Shown here: piece by piece, positions 23,875 through 31,838 of the stretch
Position numbering within the stretch: position 1 is the stretch's first letter
How the letters are laid out: each line of letters begins with the position of its first letter
DNA from: an uncultured Alphaproteobacteria bacterium
Lineage (GTDB): Bacteria > Pseudomonadota > Alphaproteobacteria > RF32 > CAG-239
Assembly (NCBI GenBank): GCA_944392835.1
Contig: CALXYB010000004.1
Coordinates: 62,001-126,000, forward strand
DNA: 64,000 bases
Direction of reading: 5' to 3'
Translations under genes and position numbers: made by a program
Notes under the pieces: generated by a model
What the model was told of the DNA's origin: nothing
Seen by the model: only the letters and a program-made list of their open reading frames with translations
Databases searched by the model: none

Positions 23875-24420
23875 TTACTGAAAGGTCCATTTTATTATAT
23901 TTTCATCACCCTCTTTGCAGGATGCCGAAACCTCCGGCATCTGGGCTGGTAAATTATAGGATGTTCCAGCCACCCATGGCCATTTGAAGTCTTTACCGTT
24001 TATATTCAGACTAACCAAATCCGAGCTATTGTCTACTGTCCAATTCATAATTCCGAGCTCTATACAAATTTTTTGAGGAATATCGGCAAAAGTTATCTCA
24101 TAACTGTCGGCGCCACCTTTAAGGGTTACTTCTCCTTTATAAGAATGGTATAGTTTTTTCCCATTCACCATATCTTTGGGAGCCAATTCTTCATCTATGA
24201 GCGTGGCTATAGAGGCATTTGTATATTGCCCATCTGCAACATAGCGGTTGTTTATGGTCTTTTTGAGCTCTTCTATCTGGCCTCCGACGCGGCTAACACG
24301 ATAGCGGTCGTACATTGAGGTTACCAAGGTCGCAATGCTGACGCCAAAAGCACCAATAACACCTAGTGTCATGATGACTTCAACCATCGTTGCTCCCTTT
24401 TCGTTTCCGCAAAACCTCAT
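23875..24420 (-). CDS. Type IV pilin-like protein
   Basis: This 181-residue prepilin has a short basic leader ending in Gly (NEKG), a processing site followed by ATMVEVIMTLGVIGAFG (Glu at mature position 5), then an N-terminal hydrophobic helix and a globular region with two cysteines (near 139 and 168). It resembles PilS-like pilins of type IVb systems. No other pilus gene is in the window, so the assembly machinery must be encoded elsewhere or this is an orphan minor pilin. It is read leftwards towards fliX with only 12 bases between. Confidence 0.75.
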   Translation of the reverse strand: MRFCGNEKGATMVEVIMTLGVIGAFGVSIATLVTSMYDRYRVSRVGGQIEELKKTINNRYVADGQYTNASIATLIDEELAPKDMVNGKKLYHSYKGEVTLKGGADSYEITFADIPQKICIELGIMNWTVDNSSDLVSLNINGKDFKWPWVAGTSYNLPAQMPEVSASCKEGDENIIKWTFQ

Positions 24421-24569
24421 CCTTGCCTCCTTATATCTTTTTAGTTATAGCACCAAACTGTTTTTCGCTCAACAAATTTATCATAAACAACTGTTTTAAA
24501 TTACTTTATTTTTCTTAAATCTTCGTTATATTAGAGGGTAGTTTAGAAACTATATCAGGATTTTTGTAC

Positions 24570-25121
24570 ATGAAAAAGATTTTTTCTCTTGCTCTTGTTG
24601 CTTCTCTTGTTGCGGCAACTTCAGCTCGTGCCGCCAGAGACGGCGAATATTTGCCTTATGTCGGTTTAGATTATTCTTATAGTGATACTACCGCCAAACA
24701 TCTCCGCCCTCATTATAATTCTGCCTCCGTTAATGTTGGTACAATGTATAACCGCTTTTTCGGAACGGAGATGTTTTATCAAATCTCAGATAGCTATAAA
24801 ACACGTTCGGGATTGGATAAAAGCAAATCTTCCTTCCAGGCTTATGGTTTGGACTTGTATGGATATTTGCCGTTAGGTTGTGGCGAAACTTTTAATTTGC
24901 TTGGAACAGCCGGCGTCGGTGAATATACTTTTGTTAAAGACGCTTCTTTTGCAAAAAAACAGCGCGACCATGGTATTGGTTGGCGTGCCGGTGTCGGCGC
25001 GTTGGTTAATGTTGACCAAAATTGGAGTCTGCGTATGATTGCAAGATATGTTAACCTTAACCAAATTGAAGAAATTGACCATATGATGGAATATTCTGCC
25101 GGTGTTCGTTATACATTCTAA
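24570..25121 (+). CDS. Small outer-membrane beta-barrel protein
   Basis: The start is taken as the ATG at 24570 (MKKIFSLALVAS), after TCAGGA. A signal peptide ends near SARA-A. The mature part, about 160 residues, alternates aromatic and polar residues (YLPYVGLDYSYSDTTAK, TFNLLGTAGVGEYTFV) and ends SAGVRYTF with a terminal Phe, the usual barrel insertion signal. This is an OmpA/OprF-type eight-stranded barrel of unknown specific role. It is followed 16 bases later by a lipoprotein gene in the same direction. Confidence 0.75.
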   Translation: MKKIFSLALVASLVAATSARAARDGEYLPYVGLDYSYSDTTAKHLRPHYNSASVNVGTMYNRFFGTEMFYQISDSYKTRSGLDKSKSSFQAYGLDLYGYLPLGCGETFNLLGTAGVGEYTFVKDASFAKKQRDHGIGWRAGVGALVNVDQNWSLRMIARYVNLNQIEEIDHMMEYSAGVRYTF

Positions 25122-25137
25122 GCTCAGGAGAGATATG

Positions 25138-25659
25138 ATGAAAAAATTATGGATGATTCTTGCTTTGCTTACATTTGTTGCTGCTTGCTCCGACAAAAAA
25201 GATGAACAAGCACAAAACCCAGAGAATGTTCCTTTGGAAAAAGCTTTGGAAGAGGGTGAACAAATTGTTGTGCAACCTAATTTTGATATAAAATTTGAAG
25301 AAGTAACTTACGCCTACAAGCTTGGCAAAACGCAAAAAGGTTGTGATAAAGGCAGTGATATTGTTTGTGCTATTGATCTTTATATGAAATGCACGCTTAA
25401 CTTCAAAGACAGCGAATGTGCAAAAAATAAGTTGCCTAAATTTGTTTTTATGGATGATGAAAGTTTACAACGCCCAACTGAGATGAGCTTCAAGATTACC
25501 AAAATCAAACCCATTGATGCTAATATGATTGAAGTCTATACTGAAAGCACCTGCAATGGCATGTGGTTTGGCCTATGCGAAGGCAACATTATTTATGTCC
25601 TAAGCAACAAGAGCGGCTCTTGGGTTGTTAAAGACGTTTATGCTATGGAAAACTTCTAG
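25138..25659 (+). CDS. Lipoprotein of unknown function
   Basis: Two adjacent ATG codons (25135 and 25138) follow AGGAG; the second has the better spacing. The roughly 173-residue protein has a lipobox (LLTFVAAC) and four or five further cysteines (for example GCDKGSDIVCAIDLYMKC), which likely form disulfides in the periplasm. The last part (SGSWVVKDVYAMENF) resembles small NTF2-like or lipocalin-like folds, but no family was recognised. It is probably co-transcribed with the barrel gene and ends at a terminator. Confidence 0.7.
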   Translation: MKKLWMILALLTFVAACSDKKDEQAQNPENVPLEKALEEGEQIVVQPNFDIKFEEVTYAYKLGKTQKGCDKGSDIVCAIDLYMKCTLNFKDSECAKNKLPKFVFMDDESLQRPTEMSFKITKIKPIDANMIEVYTESTCNGMWFGLCEGNIIYVLSNKSGSWVVKDVYAMENF

Positions 25660-25660
25660 C

Positions 25661-25691
25661 AAAAAGCCCCATAAAAATGGGGCTTTTTTTT
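25661..25691. terminator. Bidirectional terminator
   Basis: AAAAAGCCCCAT and ATGGGGCTTTTT pair over AAAA, with runs of A and T on either side, between convergent genes. Confidence 0.88.
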
Positions 25692-25695
25692 GTGT

Positions 25696-26013
25696 TTAAT
25701 CTGCCATTTCATCCACTTCGTACGAAACGCTATCTGGCGTAACAGTTTCGGATACGCTTTCTGTTACCATTGTCGGATTATTATCTGACGCTGAGGTCGG
25801 CATATTATTGGTATTGTTGTTTGATGTTGCAGATGGTTGAGCATCTGCCGGTGTTGCTACAACGGCTTCATAAGCTTCCTCAACGACCATAACATCTGCC
25901 GAATCGGCATTAGCTGATGTCCCAGACATTTGAGATTGCGCATTTGCATGATGACTATTGCACGCTGCCAAAGCAAAAGCCGAAATACCTAACATTGCTA
26001 AAACTTTTTTCAT
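25696..26013 (-). CDS. Small low-complexity lipoprotein
   Basis: This 105-residue protein has a lipobox (SAFALAAC). After it comes a Ser/Thr/Asn/Ala-rich chain with stretches such as SATSNNNTNNMPTSASDNN and an acidic end (SYEVDEMAD). No fold is predicted from such composition; it is likely disordered and tethered to the outer membrane. Its function is unknown. It ends at the shared terminator. Confidence 0.65.
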   Translation of the reverse strand: MKKVLAMLGISAFALAACNSHHANAQSQMSGTSANADSADVMVVEEAYEAVVATPADAQPSATSNNNTNNMPTSASDNNPTMVTESVSETVTPDSVSYEVDEMAD

Positions 26014-26124
26014 TATTTTTCCCTTTATTTTAATTTATTCTTTAGTCCTACGGTTATTGATATATGCTTCAAACCTACTTATTCAAGATATGGCTTTAAA
26101 CATTCTGCCTGCTTATTTTTGGTG

Positions 26125-26152
26125 TTGACGAAAGCTGCTTATATGCTAGTAT
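26125..26152 (+). promoter_or_regulatory. Promoter of the HAD phosphatase gene
   Basis: TTGACG (26125-26130), 16 bases, then TAGTAT (26147-26152). This places the transcription start downstream of an apparent upstream ATG and supports the GTG start at 26191. Confidence 0.55.
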
Positions 26153-26190
26153 TGTTGGGTTTGGTAAAGAATATTTTGGAGATAAAGAAA

Positions 26191-26889
26191 GTGACTCTTG
26201 CCGGAAAAGTTATCATTTGGGATTTGGACAATACCTTGTATCGCATTACGCCTGAATTTGCCGATATGCTTGATGAGGCGACAGCCATTGCTGCCGTTAA
26301 AGATTTAGGTATTCCGCTTGATTTAGCGGAAGCTAAAGCGAAGGTTAAAGAGTCCTATATGACTTATCGTGACGGCGGAGAGATTTTTGTTAAGCAATAT
26401 GGTATTGATCCCGAAGCTATGTTTCAGGCTTATCATAAACGCAAGCCAATCACACCTATCGTTCCTTATGAACATTTGTTAGAAAAGCTTGAACGCCTTC
26501 CCAACCGTCAATATATCTTTTCTACCAGTACAAGAGATGTGTGTGAAAAAATCTTGAAACATATTGGTTTATATGACTTTTTCAAAGGGCGTTTCTATTC
26601 CGTAGAAGATTTTGGAACCGTGAAGAAAAACGAAAGTTCCGATGTTTATGCAAAGCTTTGCCAAAAAATTAATGTTGACCCCAAAAATTGCGTTTTTGTG
26701 GATGACAGCTATTCTAATCTGGAGTTTGCCAAAGAGCTTGGTATGACCACGGTCAGAATCTATTACAACGCAAATTCGGCTAAAGACAAAACTTATATTG
26801 ATGAAGCTTATAAGGGAATCAATAGCTTTTTGGAAGAATATTTACCCAAGATTGAACAGCCTGACGCTAGCGTTTCTGCTTCGCATTAA
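26191..26889 (+). CDS. HAD family hydrolase, pyrimidine 5'-nucleotidase type
   Basis: The GTG at 26191 is preferred because GGAG lies nine bases upstream and the promoter at 26125-26152 would not cover the longer frame. The roughly 232-residue protein has HAD motif I (VIIWDLDNTLYRI), motif II (IFSTSTRD), Lys near VKKNES and motif IV (CVFVDDSYSNLEFAKELGM). It matches the PyrR/SDT1-like pyrimidine 5'-nucleotidase subgroup that dephosphorylates nucleoside monophosphates. Its 3' end overlaps the convergent gene by 23 bases. Confidence 0.85.
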   Translation: MTLAGKVIIWDLDNTLYRITPEFADMLDEATAIAAVKDLGIPLDLAEAKAKVKESYMTYRDGGEIFVKQYGIDPEAMFQAYHKRKPITPIVPYEHLLEKLERLPNRQYIFSTSTRDVCEKILKHIGLYDFFKGRFYSVEDFGTVKKNESSDVYAKLCQKINVDPKNCVFVDDSYSNLEFAKELGMTTVRIYYNANSAKDKTYIDEAYKGINSFLEEYLPKIEQPDASVSASH

Positions 26890-27568
26890 AACGGCGGCAA
26901 AGGTTGCTTTCCATAGCATAATTCATTTGGTTATCTAATTTGCTTTGTTCTTGCATCAGTTCGTTTTTAAAATGATTTATTAACGGCTCTATTTGTGCGA
27001 TATACATTTCCGTCAGTTTATTCGTAGCCTCATCTATTTTTGACGGTGTATCTATTTTGTAGGGTTTAATATCTTTTGCTATTTTTTCAACCGAACGACG
27101 CAAGGAGGGAATAAAATATTCCAGTGCTGCTGCGTTTATCTGATGATGTGTTTGTTCATGTCTAACCACCACATTATATTCGCAACTCCCTGCTTGAAGC
27201 TGGTTGGATATGTATATGGTTGGATCTTGATAACCAATAAAAACATTTAAACTGGTCGGAACAACACAAATATTCGTATCATCTATTATTTTGCTGATGG
27301 TGTTTAATGATACTTCCCAATTAACACTTACAATCGCCAAACCTGAAGCAAAAAGCCCCTGCTCTACAATATTATACTTTCTTCCTAAATTTGTGAGCTC
27401 TTGCAGATTGTAGCTATAATCATATTTTAGTTTACCATAAGATGTGGTAAACTCTATTTCGGGTATGGTTGTTAATGAGGCACAAACATCAGTCCCCGCA
27501 GCAACTGATTTTTGAACGTTGCAGAGCATCAAGACTAAAAATGTTAATATAAAAAAAAGTTTTTTCAT
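26867..27568 (-). CDS. Secreted protein with HExxH zinc-protease motif
   Basis: This 233-residue protein has a signal peptide (cleavage near SVAAG) and the zinc-binding motif HEQTH at residues 137-141 in VVVRHEQTHHQINAAALE, with Glu150 as a possible third ligand. Cysteines at about 29, 101 and 129 could form disulfides. A helical C-terminal half follows. It probably acts in the periplasm as a small metallopeptidase, but no named family was recognised and substrates are unknown. The last bases overlap the opposite gene, which is unusual and reduces room for a terminator. Confidence 0.65.
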   Translation of the reverse strand: MKKLFFILTFLVLMLCNVQKSVAAGTDVCASLTTIPEIEFTTSYGKLKYDYSYNLQELTNLGRKYNIVEQGLFASGLAIVSVNWEVSLNTISKIIDDTNICVVPTSLNVFIGYQDPTIYISNQLQAGSCEYNVVVRHEQTHHQINAAALEYFIPSLRRSVEKIAKDIKPYKIDTPSKIDEATNKLTEMYIAQIEPLINHFKNELMQEQSKLDNQMNYAMESNLCRRFNAKQKR

Positions 27569-27611
27569 GTAAGATATGTTATATGAGATTTCTTAACATA
27601 GAGTTGAGATT

Positions 27612-28118
27612 ATGCAAAAACTATTTCTTTTTTCGGCTGTAAGTGCCATTTTTGCTTTTAGTTTGCTGGCTCAGGCTGCTCAGCCCGGGCGCTACGTACG
27701 CAAGCAACTCAAGCCTAATTTTTTTATTCCCGAAGAAGATTTGGATTATACGGAAAAGTTGCCCGAATTTAATTATTATCCGGAAGCTCCTTTACCTAAA
27801 GCCATTCGCCCAAATTCTGAGCCTGAGCAGGTTATAAAAGTTATTAAAGCACCTGAGCAAGATGTTGCAAAAACAGTTGAGCAAGCTACTTTGCCTCAAC
27901 AAACTGAAAGTCCCTATATAGAATATGATAAAAACGAATTAGCCCAAATTCCCGAATATAAACAGAAATATGACGACTATATTAATGACTTAAAAGAGAT
28001 TGCCAAAAGCGGCAAACTTCCCGAAAATCCGCGCGTGGCATTTGACCTGATGAAAATGAGTACTAATGAACGTTTGGTTGTAACAGATAAGTTTGGTCTC
28101 TATCCTACATCAGAATAA
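27612..28118 (+). CDS. Exported protein of unknown function
   Basis: This 168-residue protein has a signal peptide ending LLAQAAQPG. The mature chain is rich in Pro, Glu and Lys (FIPEEDLDYTEKLPEFNYY, KVIKAPEQDVAKTVEQATLP) and ends in a more ordered region (RVAFDLMKMSTNERLVVTDK). A spacer-like or peptidoglycan-spanning protein is possible. It is divergent from the zinc-motif protein gene and ends at a terminator. Confidence 0.65.
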   Translation: MQKLFLFSAVSAIFAFSLLAQAAQPGRYVRKQLKPNFFIPEEDLDYTEKLPEFNYYPEAPLPKAIRPNSEPEQVIKVIKAPEQDVAKTVEQATLPQQTESPYIEYDKNELAQIPEYKQKYDDYINDLKEIAKSGKLPENPRVAFDLMKMSTNERLVVTDKFGLYPTSE

Positions 28119-28145
28119 AAAAAGCCCCGTTTGCAGGGGCTTTTT
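28117..28145. terminator. Bidirectional terminator
   Basis: AAGCCCC and GGGGCTT pair over a GTTTGCA loop, with A and T runs outside, between convergent genes. Confidence 0.85.
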
Positions 28146-28149
28146 CTAC

Positions 28150-28815
28150 TTATGCCTTTTTGGCTTTTTTAGCTGGAGCCTTTTTTTCTTTCTTTGCTTT
28201 CGGCTCTTTTACTTTCTTTTCTTTTGTTGCTTTAGCAGTTTTTTCTTTCTTTGCCGGCGTTTTTTTAGTCTTTACCGGTTTCTCTTTCTTTTCTGCACGA
28301 GCTTTAGAAATACTGATTGCTTTATCCAAGTCCTTTTCAGAACAAAGCCCCACAGCTACCGGATTTTTGGCTCTGATATTTGCCATATCCTTATGTGTAC
28401 CGTTACGAATAGATTCTATTGTCGGTTTTGTTGTTCCGATAAGTTTGCAAATTTGCGAATCGATAATTTCGGGACAGTTTTTCAAAATCCACAAAACAGC
28501 ACAGGGCTTATCGCTCCGCTGGGACGGAGAAAGCATTTTTTTTGCTTTGGCGTTTTTGGCCTTAACATTGCGCTCAAGTTCGTTGGCCTGAAGCAGAGCT
28601 TTTCTATCGCCCTCGCAACGTCTGATTTCTTCAATCGTCAGCTGACCTGTTTCAATAGGGCTGACACCTAAAATATTAAAAGCCACATCACCGTCTGCAA
28701 TAGCCTGAATTTCAAGCTCGTGAAGCTCACAAAACTCCGCAATCTGACGAAATGTCAAGGTTGTATTTTCAACCAACCATACGGCTGTTGCTTTCGGCAT
28801 CAAAGGCGCTGTCAT
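28150..28815 (-). CDS. DUF1013 family regulator with lysine-rich tail
   Basis: The first 160 residues match the alphaproteobacterial DUF1013 family: MPKATAVWLVENTTLTFRQI, DGDVAFNILGVSPIETGQLT, LERNVKAKNAKAKKMLSPSQ and GTTKPTIESIRNGTHKDMAN. Family members (such as Caulobacter TrcR, from general knowledge) have been linked to RNA polymerase. The last 55 residues are almost only Lys, Ala, Glu, Thr and Pro in repeats such as AKKEK and KKTPAKK, like a histone H1 tail, and would bind nucleic acid. That extension is longer than I expect for the family. Confidence 0.8.
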   Translation of the reverse strand: MTAPLMPKATAVWLVENTTLTFRQIAEFCELHELEIQAIADGDVAFNILGVSPIETGQLTIEEIRRCEGDRKALLQANELERNVKAKNAKAKKMLSPSQRSDKPCAVLWILKNCPEIIDSQICKLIGTTKPTIESIRNGTHKDMANIRAKNPVAVGLCSEKDLDKAISISKARAEKKEKPVKTKKTPAKKEKTAKATKEKKVKEPKAKKEKKAPAKKAKKA

Positions 28816-28848
28816 CTTAATTATCCTTTCTTATTATTCTTACATAAA

Positions 28849-28882
28849 AAACATTCTCTATTCCAGAGAATAGAGAATGTTT
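28849..28882 (-). terminator. Strong terminator after the gene at 28915
   Basis: AAACATTCTCTATTC pairs perfectly with GAATAGAGAATGTTT across a four-base loop and is followed on the minus strand by T. The 15-bp stem also blocks read-through into the DUF1013 gene. Confidence 0.85.
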
Positions 28883-28914
28883 AGGTATTATACAAGTTTT
28901 TTTTGCTAAATTAA

Positions 28915-29748
28915 TCATTTCTTGCTTAAAATACTTGCCATATTCTGATATCCGACCTGCAGCATTTGAGCTGTAGCTTCATATTTACTAGCCTGAATTT
29001 GCAGGGCGTTTACACTTGATAAGCTACCGCTGGCACTGGTTTGCGTTAAAGGAATCTTTGTTTCCGTTTTATTTGTAGAATCTTCTGATAAGCTCTCTTT
29101 GGAAACATAGTCATGCACATACTTTTCGCCTTGCTGAATCTGCATAACATAGGCCAACTCATCATTTTTGCCAACCGTGTCGTCTCTTGTAATTTTGATA
29201 TAAAGCATTGTGTCTTTCTTGGCTTTATATTCGCCTTGGAACATAGCATCAATATTGTCTCTTGTTTCTGTTCCTTTCTCGGCGGAGCTGTCCCCAATCA
29301 AGACTTCTTGGCCATTCTTTTTTAATGTATATACCTCAACCTTTAATCCCGGAGCAAGTTCGGCCATCCAGTCTTTGTTAGCTTCCGCCTCCAGCTTTTC
29401 AGCTTGTTCCTTAGCCCAGCCTTCAGGGTCGGTAATTTGCTTTAATTCATCCAGCTTTTGCTCATATTTTGAAAGGTCCAAAACCTTATCTTTCTCAGCA
29501 TTACCGCCCTTGATTGACAAAGAAACAACACCATTTGACTGCAGCTGAATTTTGTACATATCAACACTGTCGTAGCTTTCGGACAATTTGCCGACAACAC
29601 TTACGCGCGCATAGTTTAGGCGCGTGTAACCTAAATCACGAGCATTGGCAAATGTCTCGTCAATATTATTCATATCGGTAACAGTTTTTTCCCAGTAACC
29701 TAAGTTACTGCTATCTGCAGGTATTGTTGTACTAACGGTTGTTGCCAT
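28915..29748 (-). CDS. Unknown protein, possibly flagellum-associated
   Basis: This 277-residue protein has no signal peptide. Residues about 45-85 (ARVSVVGKLSESYDSVDMYK then IQLQSNGVVSLSIKGG) resemble a pre-peptidase-like beta domain. The middle is charged, and the C-terminus (NALQIQASKYEATAQMLQVG then YQNMASIL) looks like the terminal amphipathic helices of flagellar axial proteins (hook, rod, FlgL type). Lack of a signal peptide fits export through a flagellar type III route. That function is inference; no family was named. It is monocistronic. Confidence 0.6.
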   Translation of the reverse strand: MATTVSTTIPADSSNLGYWEKTVTDMNNIDETFANARDLGYTRLNYARVSVVGKLSESYDSVDMYKIQLQSNGVVSLSIKGGNAEKDKVLDLSKYEQKLDELKQITDPEGWAKEQAEKLEAEANKDWMAELAPGLKVEVYTLKKNGQEVLIGDSSAEKGTETRDNIDAMFQGEYKAKKDTMLYIKITRDDTVGKNDELAYVMQIQQGEKYVHDYVSKESLSEDSTNKTETKIPLTQTSASGSLSSVNALQIQASKYEATAQMLQVGYQNMASILSKK

Positions 29749-29818
29749 TGTTTTACTCCTTAATAACCCATTTTATATGTTACCATAAAAAAACATTTAT
29801 AACAACATTTTAATGGTT

Positions 29819-31417
29819 TTATTGCTCTGCCATTTTATACAAAGCCTCAGAAGCGCCGGTTTTGTTTAAGACTTTTTCGCCCAAAAACTCAAACTCGTAT
29901 TTTTCGCCCTGAAGTTGTTTTTGGACCTCTTCATTAACAATAATTTCGTTATCAAAGGTCTGCTCTAATACATCTTGCAAATATAGTGCCATTTTTTCTT
30001 CTTGTTCTGGGGGCACTGATAAAATACAGCACTTGTCAGCAACAATTAAATTCGTATTGTTCAGTTTATCTTCATATACGGATATGTTCTTAAAAAATTC
30101 CAAGGCAAAATGTGCTGCATTGTTGAGCTTTGTAAATTCTATTGAGGTAATATAATTATCTTCTTTTACATTTTCTCCATCATATTTGTCTGATAAATCT
30201 GCAATAATATTGCTTACTTCCGACTTAATACGAGCGAAATCTTCCTTATCTCCAGGTTGGTCATTTTCATAAAAACGGACTCTATTTTCTATTCCCACAA
30301 AGCATTTTAGCAATATATCCGGCTCTGAAGGTTGTTTTTCCTTCTTTGTTGAAATACGGTTATCTGCAACGATATATTTATTTAAGGCCTCCCATTTAGC
30401 AAATGTTTTTTTGAGCACATGTGTATCTAATGGCTTGTTGGTCAACAGTTGTGCCATTAAGTAAGCTCCAACACCTGTTAAAAATACGGCAACTTTATTA
30501 TCTTTATAGGTTTTTTTGGCTTCATAAAAGGCTTCCACATCTGCAATATCGCCATCTAAAATACCAAAGGCTTCATGCAACATAGAGTTGGCATGGGTTA
30601 TGCTTAACCCATTGTATCGGGACAATTCTAATACGCCGCCATAAATTATCAATTTTACGCCTAAGCGGTTAAAGTTATCACTGATATTAACCTCGCCATC
30701 CAGATTGGAGATTATTTGGCTCATATAATCCACTATGCTACGCTTAAACTCTGCAGGAGCTTCCGGAAATGCAGGGGCTAAAGTCGGTTCGTAACTATCA
30801 TTTAAATTATATATCTGAATAATCGCGTCGGCTTTATCAAAAAATTTTTTCTCATGAATTATTTTTTTGCGGCGGACTTTATTTGATGAAAAAACATACC
30901 ATGGAACTTTTCTTAAGACCAAAGGCACGGCAAACAACAAAAATAAAATAAAAAAAGTTAAAAACATTACGGTTTGTCGTAATTTCTCCGGAACCGTAAT
31001 TTCTATGACCGGGATTAATAATGTTACCAAAATATTGGCTGAAATAAGGCAAAATACGATTATCGCAACCAACTTGAATATAGCCGTTATCACATTTTGG
31101 CCGTTTACGGGACCTGCCGGTTCTTGTGTTTCTATGTTATATTCACCGCTTCTGGATGCTGACAAGCCTCCTTTCAATGAATAATCCGAGCCTGTTTTTC
31201 CCTTTTTACCGGCAAGGCTTACATATTCCACTGTCTCAATATATGAATTGTCCTGAATATCAAAGTCTTCCTTCAAAAGCTTTACCGAAACTTTTTCTGC
31301 TTCTCGCTCTTTGGCTATGCGCATGGCCTCATAGCGCTGATCACTGGAAAAACGGTCTTCCAATTTCCAGCCATCTCCTCTGTCTGTGTATATTTCGTAA
31401 TGCGATATTTTGACCAT
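29819..31417 (-). CDS. Large membrane protein of unknown function
   Basis: This 532-residue protein has a soluble N-terminal region of about 105 residues starting MVKISHYEIYTDRGDGWKLE, two membrane helices (about 109-138 and 148-168), and a 360-residue soluble C-terminal region with predicted helices. The N-terminal part appears to handle short beta strands and a charged helix (AKEREAEKVSVKLLKEDFD). No catalytic motif was seen and no family recognised. It lies between rpmE and the gene at 28915, reading in the same direction, each with its own terminator or gap. Confidence 0.65.
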   Translation of the reverse strand: MVKISHYEIYTDRGDGWKLEDRFSSDQRYEAMRIAKEREAEKVSVKLLKEDFDIQDNSYIETVEYVSLAGKKGKTGSDYSLKGGLSASRSGEYNIETQEPAGPVNGQNVITAIFKLVAIIVFCLISANILVTLLIPVIEITVPEKLRQTVMFLTFFILFLLFAVPLVLRKVPWYVFSSNKVRRKKIIHEKKFFDKADAIIQIYNLNDSYEPTLAPAFPEAPAEFKRSIVDYMSQIISNLDGEVNISDNFNRLGVKLIIYGGVLELSRYNGLSITHANSMLHEAFGILDGDIADVEAFYEAKKTYKDNKVAVFLTGVGAYLMAQLLTNKPLDTHVLKKTFAKWEALNKYIVADNRISTKKEKQPSEPDILLKCFVGIENRVRFYENDQPGDKEDFARIKSEVSNIIADLSDKYDGENVKEDNYITSIEFTKLNNAAHFALEFFKNISVYEDKLNNTNLIVADKCCILSVPPEQEEKMALYLQDVLEQTFDNEIIVNEEVQKQLQGEKYEFEFLGEKVLNKTGASEALYKMAEQ

Positions 31418-31435
31418 GATTCTTCTCGTAAAATA

Positions 31436-31472
31436 TAAAAAAACCTGCGTTGATTATACTCAATCGCAGGTT
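31436..31472 (-). terminator. Terminator of rpmE
   Basis: AACCTGCG pairs with CGCAGGTT, with a further inner pairing, and is followed on the minus strand by seven T. Confidence 0.8.
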
Positions 31473-31496
31473 AATAAAGATTAAACCGTCGTAAAA

Positions 31497-31736
31497 TTAT
31501 TTTACGGATGTATCCGGCTTCAAGCCAAATGCAGCAAACTTGCTGTTGAACTTTGATACTTGACCGCCGCTATCTACCATACGGTGAATACCTGTCCAAG
31601 CCGGATGAGACTTCGGATCCAATTCCAAAGTCATCTTATCACCAGCTTTACCCCAAGTAGATCTGGTTTTGAATTCTGAACCATCTGTCATCACATATGT
31701 AATCTCGTGATAATCAGGATGAATACCTTTTTTCAT
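31497..31736 (-). CDS. rpmE: 50S ribosomal protein L31
   Basis: L31 is a small protein bridging the ribosomal subunits. The 79-residue sequence starts [20 protein letters not shown] and has HPAWTG and [14 protein letters not shown], the L31 signature. It has no cysteine, so it is the zinc-independent type. It is a single-gene transcript with a terminator. Confidence 0.95.
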   Translation of the reverse strand: MKKGIHPDYHEITYVMTDGSEFKTRSTWGKAGDKMTLELDPKSHPAWTGIHRMVDSGGQVSKFNSKFAAFGLKPDTSVK

Positions 31737-31838
31737 CTTATTTTCTCCAAAAACTGAATTTATGACACATAAATTTAGTGCTCTTATACATTAGAGTTAC
31801 AAATTAGGCAAGCATTAATTTACATATTTTTAAATTTT

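Noticed and set aside
28093..28671. Phe/Leu-rich plus-strand frame opposite the DUF1013 gene
   Set aside because: It is the complement of the lysine-rich tail (AAA/AAG read as TTT/CTT) and has no ribosome site.
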